Of a DNA stretch of 64,000 bases, positions 50,603 through 59,847 are shown piece by piece. The stretch spans positions 246,422-310,421 of the forward strand of contig CAKSLH010000003.1 in NCBI GenBank assembly GCA_934466515.1. The letters run 5' to 3'. The notes below the pieces were generated by a model. That model was not told the DNA's origin, did no database searches, and saw only the letters and a list, made by a program, of their open reading frames with translations. This DNA comes from an uncultured Eubacteriales bacterium. GTDB taxonomy: Bacteria; Bacillota; Clostridia; Oscillospirales; Acutalibacteraceae. The position numbers and the translations under genes were made by a program. The stretch's first letter is position 1. Every line of letters starts with the position of its first letter.

Positions 50603-53600
50603 ATGAAAAAGGCAAACAAAGGCTTAATGTTGATAACAGGTCTTTTACTGGCGGTTACAGTAGCTCTTGTGCCGCTTTGTCCGTTATTTGCATCGGCGTT
50701 AAGCGATACTCCTGAAAAGCTTGTTGGGGATATTAACAAAATCGGTTCTGTTCATCTGGGCAAGTATGATGAGATAGAAAAGCTTTATGAGCGATACGGC
50801 AAATTCGTCGGAACCGCCGAAGAAAATGCCGTTACAAATTCCGATATATTGTTGAAAGCTAAGACAAATGTGGAATGGCTTAAATCAAACGGATATTATT
50901 ATTTCGATGATTTCAATAATGACGGAATTCATTCAGGCAATCTTAATTTTGAATGTCTTAACCCTGATATTGAACAGCAGGCAGAAAAGCAGTTTAACTT
51001 ATATTCATTCGACGGCAGTCAAATAAACTCTCAGAATATGCGCAAGCTGAGCGCCGATGAGAAAAAAGACGCAACGGTTTATATTAACTCCGAAAAGCTG
51101 CGCTTTAATCCCACAAAGGGATATTCCGTAAACGGCGACTGGAATATAAACGATAACAATATTGCCGTTGCAATTCACGGAATAAAGTCAGACGCCTATG
51201 ATAATAAGCCGATTTACAAGGCTCAATTCACCTATGATGTTTCGACTCATCAGGCTAATGCTCTGCCTATAATAGTCACTGAGTTTACCGACGCGGATAA
51301 CTGGAAAGGCTTCTCTTTTACAAACGGTGTAAGCGCGATTTCCAAGACGACCTCAGTTGACAGCGACAGCGGTGAAAAAACAGTTAAATACGGCACCAAT
51401 GTTTCTTTAAAGACTCAAAACGGCGCTGACGGCAATTTTGTAGCATCGTATTCCCGTGACGCTCAGGTTACTATGGAATATAAATTAAAGGACGATGTTA
51501 TTACAGATTCCGATTACTATCTGTTTACAATTAAAAATATCAGTACCGATGATGATTCTGCGCCTCACGGAACCTATACCGAAGCATATATCCGTGTAAA
51601 GGTGTCCGAGCCGCTCACTAATCTTTATTTCGGTACAAGATATGCTTCGGGCGACGCGAGCATTGATAATGTTATAATTTTTGACAGCGATTTGGACGGT
51701 ATGCAGAAGCTTGATGAAAAGATAGGCAAGCTTTCAACCGTAGTTGAGAAAAAGAATGCCGATGAAATCAATGATATTTATAACTCATTTTCGGCTTATA
51801 AGAGCAGCGGCTTCGGTTTTATATTCAAAAATGCCGACAAAATCGAAATAATGAAGGCTGTTCTTGACTATCTGATAGTCAAGGATAAGGATTCGTTTGA
51901 TATTGAGGAAATAACAACTCAGGTCAAGCTTATTGATGCACTCCCTATTTCGCTAGGTACGGAAGATGCTCTCAACTCAGTTAAATCAAAATGCGCAGAG
52001 TATGAGGAAATGGGTGTTATATCAGCTGTTAAGAATTACAGCCTGCTTAAATCAAAGTTAGCCAAACTTTCTGAACTTAAGCAGACGGGATATTTTTATA
52101 CAGATGATTTTGATAATTCGCAGCTGGGGCTTAACAACTGGGAGCTTAAAAACACCGGTGTTAATGAAGAAATAGAAAATCATCCTTTTACAAAGCTTTA
52201 TAAGGATAAACTTCAATCTGAAATTTACAAAACTCCCATTGAAGATTCTATTGATACAGAGGGAAAATCCGGCAAGGGTCTGAAAATCAACAGAACCGAT
52301 ACATATAAGTTCTATGAGCCTTTATGGGCATTCGGACTTCGTCCCTCGAACACCTCTGATTCGTATTGCTGGAAGCCGTTTGATAACTGGCAGGATGCAA
52401 AGGATTTTGCGGATAAGTATAATAACGGCAACGATATCTACGGCACTTCATATCCGCAAAGAATTGTGGGACTTAAAGAAAGCGTTCTCGGCGGAAACAG
52501 CGGAATTCTTTCTGCTGAATTCGACATAAATCTTCCCAATCATAATTCGGCACTTTCAAGTCTGATCATACCGGTTTATGACGATGAAGACCACTGGGAA
52601 GCTATTGCGGTGGGACAGTCAACACAGGTTGAAAACATCCAGAAAACCGTAAAAGACGGAAAAATCGTTTATTCCACCGACAGAATTTCTTCTGTTCTTT
52701 ATGATGAGAACGGAAATGCTGCAACCGAGTATATTAAAGGCTACAGCTGGGTTAATGTTAAGATGGAATATGTGCAGTCGCAGTCCGGCGCTGCAAAGTA
52801 TGTCTTCACTATCACAGGAAAATGCTCTGATGATAAAGAACATACTTACACGCTTGATTATCCTGTAGAAAAAATGGCAGACAATCTTTATATTGCTTCC
52901 CGCTTTACTTATACCGATTTTGATAAAGCTACGGTTGACAATGTTAAGATTAAAATGGCTGATTCAAGCTATGTTGAAGGCCTTATTTCGGGCTTGCCTG
53001 AGTTAAGCAAGCTTACAAACGACGATTATAAATCTGTCATGGCTGTAAACGATGCTTATAACCGTTTGAGTGACGCTGAAAAATCAAAAGTCACATCAAG
53101 CGCGGTTTTGGCTCAGGCCGTTGCACGGGTTAAACAAATCAAATCGGATTATTTTGAAAATGTTGAAAAGGGAGGAAGAATCTCTTTTGAATTTGATGAT
53201 TCCGAGAAAGGATTGTTTACCGCGGAAAACGCAAGCAGCGACGATGAATGGGGAATAACAAACAACCCGAATCCCTCAGGACTTAACGGCTCTGCAAAGG
53301 TATTGGGTATAACGAGAAACTGTTCGGACGGTGATAACAGTGCGGTTTACCTTATAAACAGGGCTGACGGCAAAAACGGTCTTGCAACCCTTAATGCCAA
53401 GGTTCTGGTAAAAAGCTGGTTTAATTATGACGGCTTGGTTTATGATTATGTTGATAAGGACAACTGGTCTGCAATAGCATTTGCACCGTCCTATGTCAGC
53501 GGCAGTGAGACGGTCGGCATACAGATTATAAGGCTTGATAAGCGTTCAGGCTCTGCCGTGACGCGCTATTGGGTAAGCCAAGATGTTATTCCGTTAGATG

Positions 53601-56600
53601 ATACAGATTTCGATTCGAGCTACACCTCTCAGGATAAGTGGATAGATGTTTCGGTAGTTTACGGACTGACATCCTGCACCGTATATGTCAATACGGACGG
53701 AAAAATAGGCAGACCGATGAATGTAACTTATCCGCTTATTGATACTAATAAAACTAAGGCGGGTCTTGTTAACTGGACCGGCGGTACCACATATTTTGAT
53801 GATATTTCGGTAACCTACTCGGATGACTCGGCAGGAATGGTTGCGAATACATTCAGAAGCAATAACTCTTATATACTTAATATGAGAGCAAGTCAGCTTG
53901 CCGATATTGATTCAGAAAAGCTGAATGCTGCCGTAAATGCCTATAACAACTTGAGCGATGCCGAAAAGAACGGTCTTGTATTTGTTAAGGACAGACTTGA
54001 TATTTTACAAAACCGTATGTCGGAGATTACCGCTTCGGGCAAAAGCATTGCGTCGCTTGTGAACAAGGGCAATTCCACCGCTGTATTTACCGATGACTTT
54101 GAGGATAAAACGAGCCTTTGGCGATATGTTGATACCGACCCTAAGGGTGTTACGGTTGTTGATAATACCGCTGCTTACGGATATGCTCCGAAGATAGTTT
54201 ACAGTAGCGAGCTTAAAAGTAATGCCTTATCTCTTAAGGGCAGTACCATAGTCATTAAAGACGCTTTGCTTTGCGAAAAGACCGATCCTGTAAAGATTTC
54301 TTTCAAATCCTTACTTGCCGATTCTCAGGCTTCCACGCAGAGATGGAGCGCATGGCGTATATATTACGGATATAAGGATTCGGAAAACTGGCAGGCAGTT
54401 GATTTATATTGGGACGGCGTTTATGAAGGAGGTAAAATTTCCACCTTCTGGACCGCTATGAGCAACAGCAATTATTCGCTCGATTTTGGCGAAAGCGTAG
54501 ATATGGATCCTACCAAGCCGATAGAATTCAATATGAGTATCGACAGCAGCAACAAAATGATATTTGAAATGCTGCAGGATAATAAGGCTTCTTATCAGGT
54601 TGCCAAAAACCATAACAGCACATTGTTTATTGCGTTTACTTCTACATCTTCCTCAAGGGCAATTCTTTTTGATGACATAAACATTGAAATGAAGGTCGGA
54701 GATTGGGATGAAGATACTAAGAACAATGAAATAAAGGTAAATTATACAGGCAATACTTTTGTCCATCCTAATGAATCTGTAAGCATAAGCGGTGAAAACT
54801 TAGGGACGCAGGTAACCGATGTTTACATTATGCAGTTAAATAATATTGCAGGAAATATAAACACGCGCAGCTATGTTGATTATACCGATTTCAGTTTCAG
54901 CGGCGTCAAGTCGGGAACCTATTCTCAGGACGCTGTTGCGCATAACTGGGGCGATGCTTACCGAAAACAGGGAACAGAAATCAAAAAACCTGATATTGTT
55001 CAAAAAACAGAGGACTCTGTTAAATTCGTAATTCCCGATGATTTTACAGACGGTGTTTATGCGGTATTACTGTATGACATAACTACCGGCAACAGCAAGG
55101 AAATTTATATCAATACGCCTCATATTGACTATACTGTCGGTAACGACGGAAAATCTGCTTCGGCAGGCGGAACACTGCGTGTAATCGGCAATAACATAGC
55201 AGTAAATGTGGAAAATGAGGATAAAAAGAACGATTCTAAGCGTAAGCTTACAGAATTAAAGGCTTATCTTGTTAATTCCGATAAGAGCGTTGCGGCAGAG
55301 CTTTCTGCGGTTTCTGTTCAGTCTGATTATTCGGTAAAATTAAGTGTGCCGTTCGGCGTTAAAAACGGTGAATATGAATTGTGGATTCATTCGGGCTACG
55401 GGGATGATACATGCTGGGCAATACCCACGAAGGTCGTTATAGCCGACGATATCCGTTCGACTTGGAACAAAAAAACCATAAACATAAAGGAAGCACCGTA
55501 TAGTGCGGTAGGCACTCAGGTACAGAATGTTACGGGAATAGTAACGAATGCGCTTCAGGAGCTTGCAGAATCAGGCGGCGGTACACTTTATTTCCCGAGA
55601 GGCATATATCGCTTTGTTCAGCCGATAGTTCTTCCCGAAAATGTTACAATTGCCGGAGAAAGCATGTATGATACTCAGTTTGTATATTCAAGCTACAAAT
55701 GGCAGGTCGGAGAACTTCCGAGGTATCTTATAGGCTGTCACAAAAACAATGAAATCCGAGATATTTCATTCTACGGTCACCGTGTCGGAGGATTTATATA
55801 TTCTTACGGCGAGGACGCTGAAAATCTTTATGTGACAAATATAAGAACGCATTTTCAGCCGCATGCCGGCGCAGCTTCAAATGCGCCGTACGATACCAGT
55901 ACAACCCTTACTTTCGTAGAATTAAGTCAGCTGATTGAAGGAGAAAGCGTCGGACATTTACTGGCGGCTCCCGATCAGGACACCGATAATGTTCAGATAA
56001 AAAATTGCGAATTGCTTACCTACGGAAAACACAGGGGAATAGTAACCTCGCCTTATGAGGTTCCGAGAAGCAGTTATTGGCAGATTGACGGCTTAAAAAT
56101 GAATGCGGGCTGGAGCTGCACTATTTTCTCAAAATCCTTGGTTGAAAACAGCAGGTTCTATGATGACTGCTGTCTGGGACTCTGGGGCAACGGCGTTTAT
56201 ACCGATAACTGCAGCTTTGAGGATCAGACGCAAAACAACCGTGAGCTTATGGTTGCCGATATGGGACCGACAGTTACCGGTGGCAGTCTTAAGCGTGTAA
56301 ACGGTGAAAGCACGCCGAGCTATACATTGAAATACAACGGTGATATTAAGAATATCAACGGCGCTCAGATTTATGTTGTAAGAGGTCAGGGCGAAGGTCA
56401 GACCCGTATTATTACTTCCGTTGAGAGAATTGATTCCGATACGGTTAAGCTGACAATAGATAATCCTTTCCTCGTCGAAATAAACCGCAACAGCAGAATT
56501 ACAATCAGAAATACCCGCCAGTCGCAGTATTATGTTGACTGTAATCTGTATAACGGTTCCTGCTTCGGCTTCTACGGAGGATTTTCCGACACTGTATACG

Positions 56601-57289
56601 ACGGGCTTACCGTCCAAAGAGTCGGAGATATGTATCAGTGGGCTATGGGCGATGATCCGTGCTGGTATTTCACTCAGCTTAATACGAACGTTATTTATGA
56701 CCCATACCATTTCGGTTCGCAGGGAACAGAAGTCTCTTCAACCTTCTCAAAATATATTCTTCAGGCTTACGGATACCGTGATGCGCGCAGCTTTACTTAC
56801 CGTAACAACGATTGGAACGGATATGTTTTTGCTGTAAGAGGCGACGGTTTTGAAAGCATATATGATCTTATTGCAGAGAATAACAGCATGTCCAAATGCG
56901 ATGTCGGTATCAATTTCTACGGATACGGTGCCGCATATAAGGGCAACGGAATACTTCTTCGCGGCAATCATTTTGATGAGGTTAAGCAGGAATATTCCGA
57001 TACGGCAATCGATTATACAAAAATCACTAACTCGGTTGGATATAAACGGCTTATTATTGCAGATTTCAATGATGATAATATTCCAACTGTATTGTTAGGT
57101 GATGTAAACGGTGACGGCAAGATTAATCTTAAAGACAGTACTTATATTCGATTGTATGTTGTCGGAGATGTTACACTTACCGAAAAACAGTTACAGCGTG
57201 CCGATGTCAACAAAGACGGAGTTGTTGATTTAAAGGATTCAACTATGATTAAATATTTTGTTTTGGGTTTGATTTCATCATTTGAATGA
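50603..57289 (+). CDS. Giant secreted beta-helix protein with dockerin
   Basis: A 2228-residue protein with a signal peptide (1 to about 34). Residues about 35-260 copy the second jelly-roll module of the preceding SGNH protein. Further jelly-roll domains alternate with short helical linkers up to about 1370. Two Ig/TIG-like domains follow (about 1375-1620, HPNESVSISGENLG and SAGGTLRVIGNNI). A right-handed beta-helix of pectate-lyase-3 type (about 1640-2155: LAESGGGTLYFPRGIYRF, LPENVTIAGES) is the likely catalytic part. The end is a type I dockerin (about 2164-2224) with two Ca2+ repeats, DVNGDGKINLKDSTYI and DVNKDGVVDLKDSTMI. The substrate is unknown; the fold suggests polysaccharide cleavage. 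Confidence 0.8.
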   Translation: MKKANKGLMLITGLLLAVTVALVPLCPLFASALSDTPEKLVGDINKIGSVHLGKYDEIEKLYERYGKFVGTAEENAVTNSDILLKAKTNVEWLKSNGYYYFDDFNNDGIHSGNLNFECLNPDIEQQAEKQFNLYSFDGSQINSQNMRKLSADEKKDATVYINSEKLRFNPTKGYSVNGDWNINDNNIAVAIHGIKSDAYDNKPIYKAQFTYDVSTHQANALPIIVTEFTDADNWKGFSFTNGVSAISKTTSVDSDSGEKTVKYGTNVSLKTQNGADGNFVASYSRDAQVTMEYKLKDDVITDSDYYLFTIKNISTDDDSAPHGTYTEAYIRVKVSEPLTNLYFGTRYASGDASIDNVIIFDSDLDGMQKLDEKIGKLSTVVEKKNADEINDIYNSFSAYKSSGFGFIFKNADKIEIMKAVLDYLIVKDKDSFDIEEITTQVKLIDALPISLGTEDALNSVKSKCAEYEEMGVISAVKNYSLLKSKLAKLSELKQTGYFYTDDFDNSQLGLNNWELKNTGVNEEIENHPFTKLYKDKLQSEIYKTPIEDSIDTEGKSGKGLKINRTDTYKFYEPLWAFGLRPSNTSDSYCWKPFDNWQDAKDFADKYNNGNDIYGTSYPQRIVGLKESVLGGNSGILSAEFDINLPNHNSALSSLIIPVYDDEDHWEAIAVGQSTQVENIQKTVKDGKIVYSTDRISSVLYDENGNAATEYIKGYSWVNVKMEYVQSQSGAAKYVFTITGKCSDDKEHTYTLDYPVEKMADNLYIASRFTYTDFDKATVDNVKIKMADSSYVEGLISGLPELSKLTNDDYKSVMAVNDAYNRLSDAEKSKVTSSAVLAQAVARVKQIKSDYFENVEKGGRISFEFDDSEKGLFTAENASSDDEWGITNNPNPSGLNGSAKVLGITRNCSDGDNSAVYLINRADGKNGLATLNAKVLVKSWFNYDGLVYDYVDKDNWSAIAFAPSYVSGSETVGIQIIRLDKRSGSAVTRYWVSQDVIPLDDTDFDSSYTSQDKWIDVSVVYGLTSCTVYVNTDGKIGRPMNVTYPLIDTNKTKAGLVNWTGGTTYFDDISVTYSDDSAGMVANTFRSNNSYILNMRASQLADIDSEKLNAAVNAYNNLSDAEKNGLVFVKDRLDILQNRMSEITASGKSIASLVNKGNSTAVFTDDFEDKTSLWRYVDTDPKGVTVVDNTAAYGYAPKIVYSSELKSNALSLKGSTIVIKDALLCEKTDPVKISFKSLLADSQASTQRWSAWRIYYGYKDSENWQAVDLYWDGVYEGGKISTFWTAMSNSNYSLDFGESVDMDPTKPIEFNMSIDSSNKMIFEMLQDNKASYQVAKNHNSTLFIAFTSTSSSRAILFDDINIEMKVGDWDEDTKNNEIKVNYTGNTFVHPNESVSISGENLGTQVTDVYIMQLNNIAGNINTRSYVDYTDFSFSGVKSGTYSQDAVAHNWGDAYRKQGTEIKKPDIVQKTEDSVKFVIPDDFTDGVYAVLLYDITTGNSKEIYINTPHIDYTVGNDGKSASAGGTLRVIGNNIAVNVENEDKKNDSKRKLTELKAYLVNSDKSVAAELSAVSVQSDYSVKLSVPFGVKNGEYELWIHSGYGDDTCWAIPTKVVIADDIRSTWNKKTINIKEAPYSAVGTQVQNVTGIVTNALQELAESGGGTLYFPRGIYRFVQPIVLPENVTIAGESMYDTQFVYSSYKWQVGELPRYLIGCHKNNEIRDISFYGHRVGGFIYSYGEDAENLYVTNIRTHFQPHAGAASNAPYDTSTTLTFVELSQLIEGESVGHLLAAPDQDTDNVQIKNCELLTYGKHRGIVTSPYEVPRSSYWQIDGLKMNAGWSCTIFSKSLVENSRFYDDCCLGLWGNGVYTDNCSFEDQTQNNRELMVADMGPTVTGGSLKRVNGESTPSYTLKYNGDIKNINGAQIYVVRGQGEGQTRIITSVERIDSDTVKLTIDNPFLVEINRNSRITIRNTRQSQYYVDCNLYNGSCFGFYGGFSDTVYDGLTVQRVGDMYQWAMGDDPCWYFTQLNTNVIYDPYHFGSQGTEVSSTFSKYILQAYGYRDARSFTYRNNDWNGYVFAVRGDGFESIYDLIAENNSMSKCDVGINFYGYGAAYKGNGILLRGNHFDEVKQEYSDTAIDYTKITNSVGYKRLIIADFNDDNIPTVLLGDVNGDGKINLKDSTYIRLYVVGDVTLTEKQLQRADVNKDGVVDLKDSTMIKYFVLGLISSFE

Positions 57290-57295
57290 CGGCAA

Positions 57296-57326
57296 AAAGG
57301 AGACCGACATCAAGCCGGTCTCCTTT
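57296..57326 (+). other. Stem-loop after the dockerin gene
   Basis: A perfect 11-bp stem AAAGGAGACCG/CGGTCTCCTTT (57296-57306 with 57316-57326) without a proper T run. It may weaken read-through into the kinase gene, which otherwise follows closely. Confidence 0.5.
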
Positions 57327-57349
57327 GGTTTATAAGGTGGTAAATTGAT

Positions 57350-58639
57350 TTGGCAAGTTCATTGGGAATAGACATAGGAACAACAAGTATAAGCTTTGCG
57401 GTTGTTGACGGCAACGAGGTTATATACACCTCGTCTTCCTGCAACAGTTCCGCTTTAAAAGAAAATAACGATTATCAGAATGCTGATATTATCTTTGAAA
57501 CAGTTAAAGATGAAACAGATAAAATTTTAAAAAATTATAAAATTGAAAGCATCGGATTTACGGGGCAAATGCACGGTATAGTTTATACCGATGATAACGG
57601 TCTTGCGGTAAGTCCTTTATATACATGGAAAACCCAAACAGGAAATCTGATTTATAAAGATGGTTACACTTTTTGCGATTATATTTTTAATCTGACCGGA
57701 AAACGGGTCAGTACGGGTTACGGCTTGGTGACCGAATTTGTTAATTTGAAAACAAATAATTTCCATACAGGAAAAATTTGCACAATAGGCGATTATGCTG
57801 CAATGAGGTTATGCGGCAGCCGCATTCCTGCCGTTCATTCTTCAAATGCGGCTTCATTTGGATTTTATGATTGTTCAAAGAAGCAGTTTGATGCTGAAAG
57901 CTTGAGCAAATTGGGTATAAGCACAGAGATTTTGCCCGAAATTACAAATGACAGAAAAATAATAGGAAAATACAAAGGAGTTCCGGTATGTGTAAGCATA
58001 GGCGATAATCAGGCGTCATTTATGGGCAGTGTCGAAAAAGGAAACTGTCTTATCAATATCGGAACAGGAGGACAGGTGTCTGTTCGTACACTGAATACCG
58101 TAGAAGATTTAAAAAACGGAATCGAATTACGCCCATTTAACGGCGACGAATATCTTTTAGTATATTCATCCCTTTGCGGAGGAAGAGCATACGCATTGCT
58201 TGAGCGTTTTGTCAGGGATATATTTTCCGCAGGCGGATATGAATGCAAAAATGCGTATGATATTCTCAATAAATCGGCTGTACAGACCTATTTAAGCAGA
58301 ACGGATTTAAAAACATCTACGCTTTTTTCGGGAACCAGACAGAATCCCGATAAGAGAGCAGAGATAAAGGACATAACTGAAAATAATTTTAAAATCGGTG
58401 ATATTTCGCTTTCGTTTTTGGAAGGCATTGCCGATGAGATCTGTACCGCATTAAATAAAATAGAAAAGATTATTGACAGTAAACAAAATATAATTTTTGC
58501 TTCAGGGAACGGAATACAGAAGAATAATCTGTTAAGGCAGATATTTGAAGAAAAGCTTGGAAGAAAGCTGATATTAAGCAGTTATAAAGAAGAAGCGGCT
58601 GTGGGAGCGGCAAAGTTTGCAGGAGGTTACAGCGTATGA
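57350..58639 (+). CDS. FGGY family carbohydrate kinase (sedoheptulokinase-like)
   Basis: A 429-residue ATP-dependent sugar kinase. The N-terminal LGIDIGTTSISFAVV phosphate loop, GFTGQMHGIVY, CVSIGDNQASFMGS and the second ATP site INIGTGGQVS are visible. GQMHGI is typical of sedoheptulokinase/xylulokinase relatives. The TTG start lies nine bases after aaggtgg. It overlaps the next gene by four bases. It would phosphorylate the sugar released inside the cell; which sugar is unknown. Confidence 0.88.
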   Translation: MASSLGIDIGTTSISFAVVDGNEVIYTSSSCNSSALKENNDYQNADIIFETVKDETDKILKNYKIESIGFTGQMHGIVYTDDNGLAVSPLYTWKTQTGNLIYKDGYTFCDYIFNLTGKRVSTGYGLVTEFVNLKTNNFHTGKICTIGDYAAMRLCGSRIPAVHSSNAASFGFYDCSKKQFDAESLSKLGISTEILPEITNDRKIIGKYKGVPVCVSIGDNQASFMGSVEKGNCLINIGTGGQVSVRTLNTVEDLKNGIELRPFNGDEYLLVYSSLCGGRAYALLERFVRDIFSAGGYECKNAYDILNKSAVQTYLSRTDLKTSTLFSGTRQNPDKRAEIKDITENNFKIGDISLSFLEGIADEICTALNKIEKIIDSKQNIIFASGNGIQKNNLLRQIFEEKLGRKLILSSYKEEAAVGAAKFAGGYSV

Positions 58640-59829
58640 ATATTTCATTGAATTTCGGATTGAATGAAAAAGGAACAGTAATAAAAGAAACAGGATTTTA
58701 TGCTGAGTTCAACGGAAAAGAATTGGAATTAAGTATGTATTATGATTACAGTGATAAGCCATTGGTTCTAAAGACGCCCTGTAAAGCAGGAGACAAAATT
58801 TCAGTTCGTATTTTCGATGCACGGACGGAGCTTTGTGTAAACGGAATTTTGTTTGATGAGGAGTGGCAATACGGCAAGCCGGTTTATAATATTGAAACTT
58901 TAAAAAAATACTGTTTTATAGCAGACGCGGAAGAGTTAAAATTCGAAGAAAAAACTTTTACAAATGCTCAGGGCTGGAAGCCTGAGGAAAATGTTTTTGT
59001 AGGGGATTGTATGCCGTTTTCGGATGGAAAATCATTTCATGTTTTTTATTTGAAGGACAGACATCACCATACTTCAAAGTGGGGTAAGGGCGCACATCAG
59101 TGGGCACATATTTCGACAAAGGATTTTAAAACTTGGACTAAACATCCTCTTGCTGTTAAAATCGATGAGCAAAACGAAGGGTCGATATGCACGGGCTCCG
59201 TATATCTTAAAGACGGCATATATTATGCTTTTTATTCTGTAAGACAAATGGATAAAAAACCGTCTCCCATTTTAAGAGCAATATCGTATGACGGAATAAG
59301 CTTTAAAAAGGATAATAAGTTTAAAATCGGTTTAAGCGAAAAATACAGACAGGATAATATCAGAGACCCGAAAGTATGGCTTGATGAAAACGGTTTATAC
59401 CGTATGATAGTTACAACCTCTTTAAAAACCGAAGAGGGAAACTGGCAGGGCTGTCTTGCTCAGCTGACTTCAGAGGATTTTTGTGTCTGGAAAGAGGCAG
59501 AACCGTTTTATAGGGTTGAGAAATATCCTTATGATTTCCCGTCTCCTTGGGAAATTGAGCCTGAATGTCCGGATTATTTTAAATACGGAGATTATTACTA
59601 TTTATGCAGCCGCTCAGAATATTCATTTTCAAGAAATCCTTTCGGACCTTTCGAAAAGCCTAAAAAAATCAGCCAATGCGGCTGCGTTCCCAAAATGGCT
59701 TTATGGAACGGTGAAATGATTTTTGTCGGATTTATATGGTCGCAAAAGGGCTATGCGGGAACTCTAAAAATAACAAGGGCGTTGCAGGAAAAGGACGGAA
59801 GCTTAAGATTTGAGGATTTGAGCTGTTAA
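58636..59829 (+). CDS. GH32-like (clan GH-J) beta-propeller protein, cytoplasmic
   Basis: A 397-residue protein without signal peptide. An N-terminal beta domain (1 to about 105) precedes a five-bladed propeller. GDCMPFSDGKSFHVFYL corresponds to the nucleophile region, HQWAHISTKDFKTW to the WAxxxSxDLxxW blade motif, NIRDP to the RDP motif, and EPECPDYF to the ECPD acid/base motif of GH32. It may cleave fructosyl or related linkages in an imported oligosaccharide. GH43- or GH68-related roles are less likely because of the ECPD motif. Confidence 0.78.
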   Translation: MNISLNFGLNEKGTVIKETGFYAEFNGKELELSMYYDYSDKPLVLKTPCKAGDKISVRIFDARTELCVNGILFDEEWQYGKPVYNIETLKKYCFIADAEELKFEEKTFTNAQGWKPEENVFVGDCMPFSDGKSFHVFYLKDRHHHTSKWGKGAHQWAHISTKDFKTWTKHPLAVKIDEQNEGSICTGSVYLKDGIYYAFYSVRQMDKKPSPILRAISYDGISFKKDNKFKIGLSEKYRQDNIRDPKVWLDENGLYRMIVTTSLKTEEGNWQGCLAQLTSEDFCVWKEAEPFYRVEKYPYDFPSPWEIEPECPDYFKYGDYYYLCSRSEYSFSRNPFGPFEKPKKISQCGCVPKMALWNGEMIFVGFIWSQKGYAGTLKITRALQEKDGSLRFEDLSC

Positions 59830-59847
59830 AATTAAGGGTGAAATATT

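Noticed and set aside
56129..56710. A 193-codon minus-strand frame inside the giant protein gene
   Set aside because: Shadow of the beta-helix region; no ribosome site and no domain.
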